DNA of 64,000 bases from Owenia fusiformis (GCA_903813345.2 CAIIXF020000008.1:9143278-9207277); one strand, 5' to 3'; shown: positions 12,650 to 24,861, counted from the stretch's first letter. Notes: generated by a model not told the origin, from the letters alone. Translations and numbers: made by a program.

Positions 12650-13430
12650 GCAATGAAATACCATGGTATAACCATGGTATTTGATGGTCAGGTTTGACAA
12701 TGAAATGCTATGAAATACAATCAACCACAGAATGCAATGATAAATGATAGTTATGATTATGGCAATGAAATACCATGGTGTGACCATAGTATTTGATGGT
12801 CAGGTTTGACAATAAAATGCCATGAAATACCACCAACCATGAAATGCAATGATAAAACCATGATAAATGAGAGTTATGATTTTGGCAATGAAATGACATG
12901 GTATGACCATGGTAATTGATTGTCACACGGTACAATGAAATGCCATGAAATGTCATCAACCATGATATACAATGGTAATACCATGGTAAATGATGGTCAG
13001 GTACATAACAATAAAATATAATGGTATGACCATGACATTTGATTGTCAAATTGCACAATGAAATACCATCAACCATGATATACAATGGTAATACTATGGT
13101 AAATGATGGTCAGGAACATGGCAATGAAATACCATGGTATGACCATGGTATTTGATTGTCACATCTTATAATGAAATGCCATCAACCATGAAATACCATG
13201 GTAAATTATGGTCAGGAACATGGCATTGAAATACCATGGTATTTGATTGTCACATCTTACAATGAAATGCCATGAAATGCAATCAACCATGATATACCAT
13301 GGTAATACCATGGTAAATGATGGTCAGGAACATGGCAATGAAATACCATGGTATTTGATGGCAAACGTTGGACATGAAATACCATGAAACATGGTATAAC
13401 ATGATATACCATGGTATACCATGGTCAAAA
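12650..13430. repeat. imperfect ~100-123 bp tandem array
   Basis: The anchor GGCAATGAAAT (or a variant) occurs near 12761, 12884, 13007, 13120, 13222 and 13334, each followed by ATACCATGGTATGACCATGG-type sequence and TGATGGTCAGG. The spacing shrinks from 123 to about 102-113 bp through internal deletions. Confidence 0.75.
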
Positions 13431-13653
13431 ATTGACCAAAAAAACATCATTGCCACCATGGTCAGAGTTGATGGCAATTTCATTGCCGATCATGATAGAC
13501 CATGGTAAACCATGGTATACCATGGTATCATGGTTTACGTTTAAACATGGTAAAACAGAGCATAAAAATCATTTTACATTTCAATTTACCAATTTACTGC
13601 CATAATGTAACAAAATATATGTTGAGGTGGCAAATAACTGTGTTCATTGAGAG

Positions 13654-13751
13654 AAACTCTGCATTCGTTTGACTTTGCTTCTTAAAAGAGAGCTTTGTCC
13701 TCGGTTTCTAGTAGTTTCAGTAGTTTCTTACTAGAATCTGCATGCAGGGTA
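13654..13751 (-). mobile_element. internally deleted MITE, 9-bp TSD CATTGAGAG
   Basis: This 98-bp insert starts AAACTCTGCATTCGTTTGAC and ends TCTGCATGCAGGGTA. It matches the two ends of the 32242 element with the middle removed. It is flanked on both sides by CATTGAGAG (13645-13653 and 13752-13760), a clear target-site duplication. Confidence 0.8.
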
Positions 13752-13760
13752 CATTGAGAG

Positions 13761-15604
13761 TTAATAGTTAACTATATATTTTTTCAGTCATTTCAATCGT
13801 GGTGTACATGTACTTAAAAATGTACTTTTCTTGAATTTCACCATAGAAGCCTTATATTCGTAAAGTTCCTGAATTTAACTGCCCTCAGGGTGGATGATAT
13901 AATATCTTTTATCTCACCTCTCTTAAGAAGAAGGCTATAGTCCAGTATAGTCCCTACCTCTGTATGGAATCATTATCTTATCATACTAATAACAAAATCA
14001 TCATGTAAAGGAAATATTGCTTAAAAATAAGTCCTCACTTACCTGTAACGTTGTTCAAGTTTGTTTAGTTTATCGTGCTGATAATAGTCAGTATAATATG
14101 TGCTGGCGCTAAATTATAATTCCAAGTCTATTTAATCTCAGTTGCTCCTTCTGCTTATATCTAGATACAAACTGAGGGGACATTTCAAAAATCTTTAATG
14201 CTGTTTTCTATGAAATGACATTTTCATGAAAATAAGAATGCTGTTTAAATTCTTAAGTCATCAAAATTATGGGCAATGCATGATTGAAATTTGTAATAGC
14301 CTTGATTATAAAATAAATACAATTTCATGAAAAATGTATGTAGAATTTATAGATTTACTGTAACATTTATTGCTTGACATGTCTACTAATTCATATTCAC
14401 AATGCGTAAGTACAGCCCACGTGTGTCTTACTCGTGACCATAGCTTTCAAAAGAATTATCAACAATACAATGATGCATTTTGTCAGACTCGGGTTACATA
14501 CAAATTGTAGTTTCTATTGTGCGATCAGGTGATTATCACAATTAAACAATCTGAAGTTAATTCTAAGACATGTGTACTTTAAAAAGTGTGTCAACTTTAC
14601 CTGATGCATCCTTCGTTCATATAAAAATGCCAGTTAAAGAAGTGGCTTGAAAAACAGAAACTTAAAAGTAGCAACAGAAGTAGCAATTTTGGAGACCATT
14701 TTGTAAATTCCTTCTTGATCAGAAATCGTAAGCCTATGAAGTATTTATTTTAAATTTTGTTTAACCAAAGTTGGTGGTCACTTCAAATTTGGAGGGCATT
14801 TTAGAAATTCTGTTTTATAAAGCAATTATTGTTAACTAACTTATACTTATGAAGCATTTTTATTTCAAATATTATCCCCAAATGGTAAAGAGGCATTTCA
14901 TTTAGAGCGCAAAAATACATTTTTAAGAAAAATAGCAGCTAAATTGCACTGAGTGACAATATTTGAAAATTCATTCTAGGACAAAGGTCCTTATCTTATT
15001 TTATATCCAGCATATAAAATTTGAACTAAATATGACAACTGGTGTTTGAATTATTATATATGTGCCACTACTTGAACCCTGTCGTTTAAATTAGGTATTC
15101 TGACCAAATATTCATAGTCAGAATTAACTGATTCATGCAGTTTTCCACCTACTTGAGAAATGTCCATGAAGAAGACTGCCGAAAGACTAATATTTTTGAA
15201 CGGAGATTTAAATCACAGGAAGCGGATATCGGTACATGTATTATCCTTCAGCCAAACTGTGTTAACATTATTTCATTACATAATTTCAATATCCTGTGCC
15301 TACTCATTATTAATCAATAATTATAAATTATTTCTGACAGTATATCTCAATACTGCGACTGTACATTTAACTGTGTTCATGCAGTTCTACCTTGGCTCCC
15401 ATTGGTCACAGTTAAAAACAAAGTGAAGAAGGTTTCTTGTCTAAGTGCACATCTCTATTAGAACAATCTACAAACAAAAATCTAGTTTGACATGTACTGC
15501 ATGCTAACACTTCATATTGAAACATTGAAAAATACATTAAGGTAGGTAAAGTAAGATGGAATGAGAACATTTCACACGTGATGAATTATAATTTATAGAA
15601 ATCA
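13761..15604. other. non-coding stretch
   Basis: No gene recognised. At 14680-14960 are phrases such as GGAGACCATTTTGTAAATTC and GGAGGGCATTTTAGAAATTC that resemble the GGCCATTTT repeat family near 22.7 and 23.7 kb. The small overlapping ORFs at 15135-15426 have no recognisable content. Confidence 0.45.
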
Positions 15605-15946
15605 TTACCCTGCGTGCAGAGTCTAGTTATAAACTACCCTCTGCCTAGTATAGACTATATTACAGTTTAGCAGCCCCGCCCCAAAGATTGGTGCCTGTGA
15701 CAGCCCGTGTAATAAATAAGTCCAAATCTACCACACTGACCCTTTCTCAACCAATTAGGGAAGTGGAAGGAATGCGTGCTAAAAACATGCTCATTAACTA
15801 TGCGGTGATGTCATAGGAATTGACCATAAAGAAAGTCGAACGTATTTCAATGACAAACTCTGATTGGCTCGGTCGGATCAGAGATTTATTGTAAACTGAA
15901 AGAGTGAAGATGGAGAAGAAGTGAAGTCGAACGAATGCAAAGGGTA
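15605..15946 (+). mobile_element. MITE, TTACCC ends, ~8-bp TSD
   Basis: The 342-bp element begins TTACCCTGCGTGCAGAGTC and ends GAACGAATGCAAAGGGTA. Flanks AGAAATCA (left) and GGAAATCA (right) agree at seven of eight bases. A second copy lies inverted at 32242-32621, with partial copies at 10268 and 13654. The short TIR (TACCCT) and 7-9 bp duplication are in the range for hAT-type elements; that class is inference. No ORF, so it is non-autonomous. Confidence 0.85.
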
Positions 15947-18698
15947 GGAAATCAAAGGCCTTTGGTTGGTTATTGATTATCAGCCAGTGATATTTCTGAT
16001 ATTATGGAGTATCCATGTGATATTTTTCAGAAAATTGTTTATCAGCCTCGTTTGCTGATATTGTTTATCTGCCGCATATACGACTGATATCGTTGGTCAG
16101 CCACATATCCGTATAATAAAGGAATTTGATTTTTTGGCATCTTTGGAATAGTTGATTGTAGTTATTGGATAACGCAATATCAAATAATTTCTTGTGATAT
16201 CATTTTATTGCTTCGTAGATTCAGATATTGATATTTGCTTCACTCACTTGTGTCAATATTTGATATCAACTCGTCAACTATCAACTCGTGATATTCTGTA
16301 TATGTCATTGGTAACAACTGAAAATCAGGGACCATGATATATAGTCTTCTAGAATCTGATCCACGTATTAACTGGACATTGAACATGTAAGCAGATTTGA
16401 GTTATATGACATACAGGTTAAAAAAGTTCGAACTGGGCACACCTTAAAGTCTGGAAACGTGTATCGTCAACATGTGTGCCTTATCTAGAATGCACTCACA
16501 GAACATACACAATTAAAGTTTTAGAATGTTAGAGTAAATATTCAAATGTACACAGATTCAGGTATCCAGGCAAAGTGAACAACAAAATTGTACCTAAAAT
16601 CAAAAAGGACCATCTTAAAATTTATCCAGCATGATCAGTTCAAAATTCTTATATGACGAAACATCCCTGAAAACTTCTCATCTATCCCTAAAGTGGTTTG
16701 TTTGAAAGTGAAACACAACCCAATCAATCAATCAATCAATCATACACTGCCTTACCTGCAAGCTGAAAGCATTATCATACCTTTTTATGGTAAATATGTG
16801 TAGTGAAGCTAGACATCAGAGACTTTATGTAAAGAATACACTATTATCTTTATATATATAAATATTCAGAAAATCGTGAAACTACGTTTCTGCTGATTTA
16901 AGTTACATTCATTAACATTCAATCTCTTCAAATTAAAATAACCACGATGGATCCATTTGAGATTTTAAGACCATATCACAAGTTATCAGCGTCAAAACTG
17001 TCAACTCATCTGTAATAATAAGAGAGAAATCCCCTTCAAAGTAGGGGTCCAGACATCATCTACCCTATCAGTAGAATTAGAGAGAGGTGTGATCTTTAGA
17101 AAGTGACAAATATGGTAAGACAGATCTTCTTCTAGCTGTGATATTATTCATTAAACCATAGTCAAATTCTACGAATACTGCATAATTCTCTACTTTATCA
17201 TTGATCTGAGATTTTTGTTAGAGGCTATGAAATTGGATGTCAGCATTTGTTCTTACTCCCTTGCAAAATCCTACATTACAAAATGTTATAGTATAAAGCT
17301 AGTATATTATATCTCAATACAATTTTTTTAGGATCTGTATCATCATCAAAAAGACATTCTCAACTCTTACCAGTAAGAACAAGGGTTGTTCAAAAAAAAT
17401 CTCTTTACTTGAGAAACTGTCGTGCAAGACTTTTCGAACGACCCTTGTATATAAAAGATAAAGACATGAAAATAATTACTGGACTTAATTGATTAAATTA
17501 ATTATATAGTTACTGGACTTAAAGCTAAAGAAACGCAACAAAATATTCCAAGATCATGCAAAGATTGATTGATTGTGCAGAATGTAGTTCAAGTTCTTTT
17601 ATTATTGACCAATCCTATGAACTGTCACTTAATTCTATTGATCTATAGGGTGGTGTGATTTGCCTCAAGACTGCAACCTTTTATAAGATTGGACATACGT
17701 GGGGCAATCACTTTCACATGATTAGTCATTCCATCGAACAAAGTTTGGGGGATATTGAGAATGGAATCATCCATCCGTTTGTCCGAGGAATAACTCAAAT
17801 ACTGATGGTCCAATATGATTTGTATGGTATTTATGCCCAATATAAGTAGAAGTTCTGCTAAAAAGCTGATTTTCAAAATGGCCTCCATCTTTAAGCGTCA
17901 ATTTTACAGTAGTTTAAGTTAACATATAAAACTGTAATATCGATATGTTTTAATGAGTTCAAAATGCCTTGTCGTTGCTGTTAATCAAAAGGGAATGCCT
18001 ATGTACAAGTATTTCCATGAAAGCTGTTTCATTATATCCAGAACAGAATATAGGGTCCCTTTTTCTATTTATAATTTCAAACAGTATGACAATAGGTGAC
18101 AGGAGTATCAGAGCCCAGTGCATTGTTGATGAAATTCTCTTTACAGAAGCAAAAGCCAAACTTATGGTACAAAGGGTAGGCAGTATGTTACAAAGATCAA
18201 GTTTGTGTATTCTGTGTTATGTTTCATTATAATTATCCCAATAACATTCATCGAATAAGATGTACAATAACTTGGAATTTCATTTCTTTTTTGATTTTAG
18301 TGCGCCAATCACAAGTCATTATATGCTTTACTTCATGAGAAAAAAAACATTAAAACATTATTTTTCATAACCTTTATCTTTTTATAGCGGACAAGGCACA
18401 GGTCAATAGTAGTTATATGAAAAGAGAATACAAAAATTAATTTTTAATTCATCTAAAGATTTCAGTTAACCTCTTTCATAATTCATTATTTTAAGGGATC
18501 GGTAGTATTTTCAAACAGGTGATGTTCGCAGACAATTAAAATTAATTTATCATGACAGTGATCTCCCCACCATTAAAGCAAGTGGGTGCAGCACCCACCT
18601 GAGATTTTGAAAATAGGCTTGCACCCACTTGAAAATGAGAAAATCACGAAAAATTGGCATATGGCAAAATTGATGTGCAGACTTTCAAGGGCAATACA
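15947..18698. other. non-coding stretch with GATATTTGTTTATCAGCC-like words and (CAAT)n
   Basis: At 15975-16130 variants of CTGATAT and GTTTATCAGCC recur. A (CAAT)n tract lies at 16720-16740. Overlapping short ORFs at 17643-18232 on both strands show no recognisable domain. I see no host exon. Confidence 0.45.
17379..17448. mobile_element. 70-bp mariner-like miniature element
   Basis: ACAAGGGTTGTTC at the left pairs with GAACGACCCTTGT at the right, with a run of A just inside the left end. Reading from the right end, ACAAGGGTCGTTCGAAAAGT resembles mariner-type termini. No clear TA duplication is seen. Confidence 0.45.
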
Positions 18699-20369
18699 CA
18701 CGAGGGGAAAGAGTACCCGTGTATATACAACCTACCGCCGAGCAAAGACCCGAAGATGTCTGAAAATGTAGGGGGTGAGTTATAAACTTTTGTTTATATC
18801 TTGAATTTCTCAATATGGGAAACCGATAAAAAACAGAAATGTGTGTAACTAATAAAGTTATTGTTCCAGGCACTCATGTTTGCAAAATAATGAGTACTTA
18901 GCGCAATGTTTACTATCCAATCGCTAAATTCAACTTTTAAATATTTGAATGATGATTTGCATCTTGAATAAGTAACAACCATGGCTGTCTTTACTTCATT
19001 CGATTCAAAGATACAATAGGTGTAAATGTATCATATTTATTTCACTGCCATACGTTGCATATCATTGAAATCACTGGTGAAAGTTGAAAATGAAAGACCC
19101 GATTATGTCACGAGTACGATTATATAGGACCCGAATCTACCACCGAGCTATTACGACTATACCGTGAGTAGAACCCGATGAGGTAGTGAGTAAGCTTTCG
19201 AATGAGCATATAATATCATGACGATATCACAAATATTCCTTTTTATTTATCATATATTTATAATATATATATATTATATTTATTATTTATCTTCTGTTTC
19301 CGACAAAGTTCTTAAAACATTGAATTCATGCTTACACTTGAATCACCATAATTTCCTATGTGTCTATGGTAAGTGTGCAACCCAAAAAACATTTAATTCT
19401 GCATTGCAAGCGCCATTCTACTCAAAGAACACAACTTGAAGAATTCCAAGTTAAGCTTCACACGCTTCATATCCTCGAAACGAAAATTACCGTGATCTTT
19501 CTTTGATAATACAATACCATAGTCAAAAACATTGTAAATCAATTTCTTGCCATTTAACTCAGGCACATTAACTTTAATACTCAGTAATGGATGGTGCTGA
19601 CTGAAGTGGACCACAAAGTCATCCATCTCGTGTGATTTATAACTACAGTGGAAGCATTTGTACCGAGGACCTGAAATACAATGTTTCGATGTGCAGTGGT
19701 AACTGGTGATAGCCATATTTTTTTCAGTTTCATTTATTGTTCACAACAAAATGATTCACATGAATGATGCAGATTGTATGTTTATTATTTTTTCATCAGC
19801 ACGTCATAAACTCGACGATATAATCGAATCTCAACAGATTTTACTCAAGTAATGTTCGGATTCTGAGATCCTTTACTCAGGATATTTTCGGATCTTTATA
19901 ATATTACTCGTCGATCACATCGGGTCCGATGTCCGATAACATCGGATCTTTTAGGACAAAGTTTAAGTGAAGATTTTGCTGTTTAAAAGTGCTATTTTGA
20001 CCTAATATTTTGACACTTAATATATTATGCATATGCACATCCATTTACCGACCCAAGTATGTCTTATGTATGGCTCATTATCAATTAAAGCGAGTATGAA
20101 TGAGAAAAACAAATCGAAAACCATTATACGTTTACCTTATCTCTTAATTTGGACATAAAAATATATTTCAACTATAATTCTAGGCGAATTGCGCCTGCTA
20201 GAACATCTTAGTAACAATTCTAACCATCCAAAGGAATTATTAGTGACATTATATTACCTTTATTTGTCCATTTTCCTACGAGATGACATTATCAAACATT
20301 TGCTCGGCGGTATATGCGTGTCTTGCTCGGCGGTAGGTTGTATATACACGGGTACTCTTTCCCCTCGTG
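18699..20369. mobile_element. 1.67-kb TIR element, 6-bp TSD AATACA, enclosing a zinc-finger ORF
   Basis: The ends are 47-bp inverted repeats without mismatch, starting CACGAGGGGAAAGAG and running to CCGCCGAGCAA. Both sides are flanked by AATACA (18693-18698 and 20370-20375). Subterminal copies of GACCCGA occur near 18749, 19097, 19129 and 19172, and inverted GGGTCCGATG-type words near 19920-19950; these could be transposase-binding repeats. The interior holds a minus-strand C2H2 zinc-finger ORF and no recognised transposase. The superfamily is not assigned; a 6-bp duplication is unusual among common DNA transposons. Confidence 0.8.
19393..19716 (-). CDS. C2H2 zinc-finger domain ORF or exon inside a TIR element
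   Basis: The 107-residue ORF has a finger at about residues 19-41: YKC-x2-C, twelve residues, then H-x3-H-H (CFHCSYKSHEMDDFVVHFSQ is its core). A further CTSKHC pair lies just before it. After the finger comes a hydrophilic segment with FDYGIVLS that I cannot assign. Composition is protein-like, unlike the shadow ORFs around it. The ATG at 19716 follows a run of A. TTGTATTTCAG at about 19674 could instead be a splice acceptor, making this an internal exon beginning GPRYKC. The ORF ends in LSRMALAMQN, which may be read-through past an unrecognised donor. It lies wholly between the inverted repeats of the 18699-20369 element, so it is either captured host sequence or an element gene. Confidence 0.5.
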   Translation of the reverse strand: MAITSYHCTSKHCISGPRYKCFHCSYKSHEMDDFVVHFSQHHPLLSIKVNVPELNGKKLIYNVFDYGIVLSKKDHGNFRFEDMKRVKLNLEFFKLCSLSRMALAMQN

Positions 20370-20567
20370 AATACATACATAATAATAAGCATGTTTTATA
20401 ACAATGTCCTCTAATCAGATGAGCTCAGATCAAATGAGCAAGTGTCATAATATCAGACAAAGGAGGTACTGAAACAGAAAGATACTGTGAAGATTATTAG
20501 AATCCTCTGCACTTAAATGCTACACACACCTTTAATCTTACTACTTTAGCCTCATTAATATAAATAC

Positions 20568-21312
20568 CTATTATCACGGGGTACCATCGAATAATTTTGG
20601 CAACGTACCGGAGAACGACATTTTATTAAGAAATGGCAATAATTTAGCACAATAAATTTTTTAACTAGAGTTCTATTTTGATTTTGACAAAAGTAAGTAT
20701 TCCATGCAATAACTAATTCATTCATGAGTTTGTAGGAATTCTGTTGGAACCCAGTTCTGATCAAGTACGAAGTTATTGAAATCGGCGCAGACAGACTTTA
20801 CTCCGAAAGATGGTTTTTCGATTATAATTTTTCACAACATTTAAGTATATATTTTATTTTTTTAAATTATATAATTCAACTGATCTGCTCCGGTTACGTT
20901 CCCAGCTCCGGTTACGTTCCTAAGTAATATTTTTAAAACTTTTTTTTTAATTAAACAAATCAGAGTGTGAATCAGAAATAACAGAATTATTCAATAGTAT
21001 AAGGACTATTCTGTACTTTTTTCAAAAGTCTATACTTAAATGTTGTAAAAAGTTATAATCGAAAAACCATCTTTCGAAGTAAAGTCCGTCTGCGCCGATT
21101 TCAATAACTTCGTACTTGATCAGAACTGGGTTCTAACAGAATTCCTACAAACTCATGAATGAAATAGCCATTGCATGGAATACTTACTTTTGTCAAAATC
21201 AAAATAGAACTCTAGTTAAAAAATATATTGTGCTAGATTATTGCAATTTCTTAGTAAAATGTCGTTCTCCGGTCCGTTGCCAAAATTATTCGATGGTACC
21301 CCGTGATTATAG
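20568..21312. mobile_element. 745-bp foldback element with ~270-bp arms
   Basis: Left arm 20568-20847 (CTATTATCACGGGGTACC onward) and right arm about 21040-21312 (ending GGTACCCCGTGATTATAG) are inverted copies with few differences. The centre of about 190 bp contains the direct repeat GCTCCGGTTACGTTCC twice, at about 20887 and 20908. No target duplication was found and there is no ORF beyond shadows of the arms. Confidence 0.85.
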
Positions 21313-21539
21313 TTAATTATTTCTTTTACATAAATCAAATTAGGAAGATGGTCTTAACAGCATTGTTAATACAATTCAAGGAAGTGCAATGTCACAGTGC
21401 CAGCTATTTTTTCCTAATTAAAGACAAACTAGGACACACTGTAATAAATATTGCACATTGAAGAGCAAAATGGTCACCATGTAATTTACCCAGCATGGCC
21501 AAAATCTAATCAAATCTTGGCACTAGTCACTCTGCTCTT

Positions 21540-22255
21540 GCATCTGTTTAACCTTGAGAAGGTCATTGAAGGTCAAATCTCAAATCTAAAGTCAGATTTT
21601 AATTTCTGAGAACTTGTAGATGATTTTGAAAAAATTGAAGCCAGTCTAAACAAGTCTTGTAAGATTTTGTTACAAGAAATTTGTAACGAGGAATTTGACC
21701 TTTCTGACCTCAAGATGACCATCGAAGGTCAAATCTCAAATCTCAAGTCAGATTTGAACTTGTGAGAACGTTTGGATGATTAAAAAAAAAGTTGAAGCCA
21801 GTCTAAGCAGTGGAATGTGTAAGATTTTGTTACAGGAATTTGTTACAAGAAATTTGTTACAGATGCCAACTGTCATCCAGAAAAAAGTTGGAGACCATAA
21901 CAATATGTCACATTGAAAACCATTTGAATTTGATATTTATAATTTGAAACAAATGATCGCTTTTAAAATTCAGCAGAAGCAAAACATTGTTTATAAAATA
22001 AGAACAATTTCACAGCAACACTATTATGAGATATTACTCTGACAGGTGAACATACATAAGATTATGTATGTTTGAAAGAGGCAGTCTATATATGCCAAAC
22101 TTTGTTTGATGCATTGGATAATAAAGAATAACAAGGCATTAACATGCAAAATGTCAGCACCTGCCATTTGTTACAGAGACTGAGCATCGACCACCAAATA
22201 CCAAACTCTGAACACTATTCACAAAAAGTTGGAGACCATAACAATATGTCACACT
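21540..22255. repeat. dispersed AGGTCA-rich repeat, copy 2
   Basis: This block shares the internal phrases AAGGTCAAATCTCAAATCT and the end phrases AAGGCATTAACATGCAAAATG, ACCTGCCATTTGT and ACCATAACAATATGTCAC with the 8340-9120 block. A short internal duplication (about 21545-21690 and 21705-21850) is visible. Confidence 0.65.
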
Positions 22256-22472
22256 TGTGGTTGTTACATCATAAAAACAGATTTAGCTAGAATTCATTGA
22301 CCTGAGAGAAAATGTCACAATGGTTTATGATTGTGAATTAGAAGAAGGAGATTAGTGGAAAATAACAAAGAACAAGCTGACATTCTGGGAAAGCTCTGTA
22401 AAGAGACAAAAGTGACTGTGAATTTCCTGCACAGAATAACACAGGTTATTGACCAGGAAGTAAATGGAGGGA

Positions 22473-22485
22473 GGGGGGGGGGGGG
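22473..22485 (+). repeat. 13-base G homopolymer
   Basis: An uninterrupted run of 13 G next to GGAGGGA, capable of G-quadruplex formation. A similar 11-base run lies at 55973-55983. Confidence 0.9.
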
Positions 22486-22699
22486 TGACTGCCCAAGAGG
22501 ATCATTGAGTGTTATAGCACATAGGGTCAAATTTATACTTTCAAAGAACAAAACATATTTGATCAAATAACTCATTTTGAAAAGTTAATGCTAGAAATAA
22601 CCAGGCAGTTGTAGGGAAACATTTTTTTACAGAAAATAGGGACCATCTTTGGAAATGTTTTCTTGATAAGAGATTGTAATGAGGTTCAAATTTTACTCA

Positions 22700-23130
22700 A
22701 AAATGGCCATCCATTGAATCGAGCAGCCATTTTGAACTGATTTTGAAAAAATATTAGGTATGCTTCCATGTTTAAAGCATAACATATAAACCTTTAACAA
22801 ATTATTTAAGTTAAAGCAAAATGTAAGCGTGACAAAAACTGATAGACATTTTAAATTAGGAGGCAATTTTGGGCAGACATGCCTGAAAGGGATCAGCTTA
22901 TAAAATTTGGATAATTTATTTCAGTCTCTTCCTTCTAAGTGCTAATATGCATATTTGTTGGATGAATGAAAGATTGTGTCAAAACTAGACAAATCTTTAA
23001 CAAGGCATTAACATGCAAAATGTCACAACCTGCCATTTGTAACATTTATTGCAGATGCCTAATGTCAAACAGCAACAGCCAACTACCATCACAGTTAGAG
23101 AGACTATAACAGTGCAGCGTGCAAGAAACA
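22700..23130. repeat. GCCATTTTGAA repeat fragment and AGGTCA-family end, copy 3
   Basis: GGCCATCCATTGAATCGAGCAGCCATTTTGAAC near 22705 matches the phrase that closes the array at 24660. Positions 22999-23120 repeat the end segment of the dispersed repeat (AAGGCATTAACATGCAAAATG and GACTATAACA). Confidence 0.5.
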
Positions 23131-23679
23131 TGTGACTTTTCTATCTTCCATCTACAAACACATTGATCTCACTTTACATTCTAGCTGATTTGGTAAAGAA
23201 TTTCAGTATTTCATCCTTTCAACCTAGTGCACATGGAAAAAATGCGAGGGAGAGCCCTAGCTGGCACCATTCATTACTGCTGAAGTCAAGCTACACTGTT
23301 GACAAAACACCTATTGCGTATATCTCAAATGTTCCCTCATTACTCATGCTACAAGGCTCTACGAGACCAGGGCATAGCAACCTTAATGAAAAACTGTCAG
23401 TTTAATTAATTTATCATCTATTTTCATTTCACAAGTCTCGTAAATTGGTTCTTCATCAAAATAGATGCTTAACCTATTAAAATTTACATATCAGTGGGAA
23501 ACAAAAGAGTTCACCCTAGATTATTATAAATCTCCCTCTAAGAGCGTGTCAAGCCAAAACCAGAACAACGGCAACGCCAAAGCGTAGCGAATCCCATCGA
23601 ACAGAGATGGCTGGCATTTTTACAAACGAAATATATAGCAAACATCATAAAACAACACACCAGAAAGGCCACCATTTTC
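23131..23679. other. non-coding stretch with one protein-like plus-strand ORF
   Basis: Positions 23163-23405 hold an 80-codon plus-strand frame preceded by TTCAG at about 23202. Its composition (PSAHGKNARESPSWHH, then LQGSTRPGHSNLNEKLSV) is less repeat-like than most, but I recognise no family. It may be chance or a terminal exon. Confidence 0.2.
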
Positions 23680-24545
23680 AAAATGGTTGCTCACTAGCCA
23701 AGTTGTCATCAGAAGAAATAATATGCTTTTAAGTAGCCACCTATAAAATCTTTGAAAAATCGCATACATGTACTTTTAAAATAACACACATAAAAATGGT
23801 GGCCATTTTTCAAAATGGCTGACTACTCCCTAAAGTTTTATTAGACAATGTGCCATGCTTAAAGTATTCACATATCAAATATGAACAAAATCGCTCCACT
23901 ACTTTTCGAGTTATAGTAAAAAATGTAAAAATGACAGCCATTTTTATAAAATGGCCACCTACTATCTGAAGTGTCATGAGACAGTGTGCAAGGCTCATGA
24001 GTATTCACATATCAAATATGAACAAAATCGCTTCACTACTTTTCAAGTTATAGTAAAAAACGTAAAAATGGTGGCCATTTTTCAAAATGGCCACCTACTA
24101 CCCAAAGTGTCATTAGACAGTGTGCCATGTTTATAGTATTCACATATGAAATATGAAACATACCAAATATGGACAAAATCGCTTCACTACTTTTCGAATT
24201 ATAGTAAAATACGTTAAAATGGCGGCCATTTTTAAAAAAAAATTTCAAAATGGCCGCATTCTACCAAAAGTGTCATAGGACGGTGTGCCATGCTTATAGT
24301 ATTCACATACTAAATATGAACAAAATCGCTCCACTACTTTTCGAGTTATAGTAAAATACGTTAAAATGGCGGCCATTTTTCAAAATGGCCGCCATCTACC
24401 AAAAGTGTCTTTAGACAGTGTGCAATGCTTATAGTATTCACATACCAAATATGAACAAAATCGCTCCACTACTTTTCGAGTTATAGCAAAAAACGTAAAA
24501 TAACGAGTAAAGGCCGCCATTTTTCAAGATGGCTGCCATGTGCTT
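23680..24545. repeat. ~136-bp tandem array with GGCGGCCATTTT palindromes
   Basis: The anchor AGACAGTGTGCCATGCTT recurs near 23843, 23979, 24115, 24277 and 24413, spaced by 136 bp with one 162-bp step caused by an inserted segment. Each unit includes ATTCACATA, AATATGAACAAAATCGCT, CACTACTTTTCGAGTTATAG and a hairpin of the type GGCGGCCATTTTTCAAAATG. ORFs in this block are repeat shadows. Confidence 0.9.
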
Positions 24546-24782
24546 CTTTAATGTCTACATTTTTAGTTTTATTAGCCCTTCATAATTTTTTTACATTTAA
24601 AACATATTGCTATTACAGTTTTACATATTGCACCTAAATTACAGTAAAATCAGCACTAAAATGGCCATTTTGAATTGAGCGGCCATTTTGAAAATCAGCT
24701 TTCGAGCAGAACTTCTACCCCCATAGGGTATATGTGTACAAAATATGAACAAAATTGGGCCAACGGTATTTGAGTTATTGCC

Positions 24783-24861
24783 CGGACGGACGGACGGACG
24801 GACGGACGGACGGACGGACGGACGGACGGACGGACGGACGGACGGACGGACGGACGGACGG
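24783..24861. repeat. (ACGG)n microsatellite, ~20 units
   Basis: A pure GGAC/ACGG tetranucleotide tract. It sits after TGAACAAAATTGGGCCAACG, a relative of the array unit upstream, and before CCTATATCCCTCCGAACTTC and GATGGGATAATAA. This arrangement suggests the tail of an interspersed element. The SVRP-repeat minus-strand ORF is produced by the microsatellite. Confidence 0.95.

Larger units (their letters stand above)
11494..13550. repeat. 2-kb CCATGG/ATGGTA palindromic satellite
   Basis: The block is saturated with CCATGG, ATACCATGGTAT and related CATGG/CAATG words on both strands, so almost every 20-30 bp segment is self-complementary. Two parts can be told apart: an inverted repeat (11590-11940) and a tandem array (12650-13430). 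Between them, near 12120-12480, the pattern thins out. The minus-strand ORFs here (for example 12708-13085), rich in His, Trp and Tyr, arise from the repeat and are not genes. Confidence 0.9.

Noticed and set aside
12708-13085. 125-codon minus-strand His/Trp/Tyr-rich ORF
   Set aside because: Translation of the CCATGG satellite; composition is explained by CCATGG/TGGTCA words.
23680-24545. CRISPR-like array
   Set aside because: The 136-bp units are tandem copies without short repeats and unique spacers, and the context is animal nuclear DNA.
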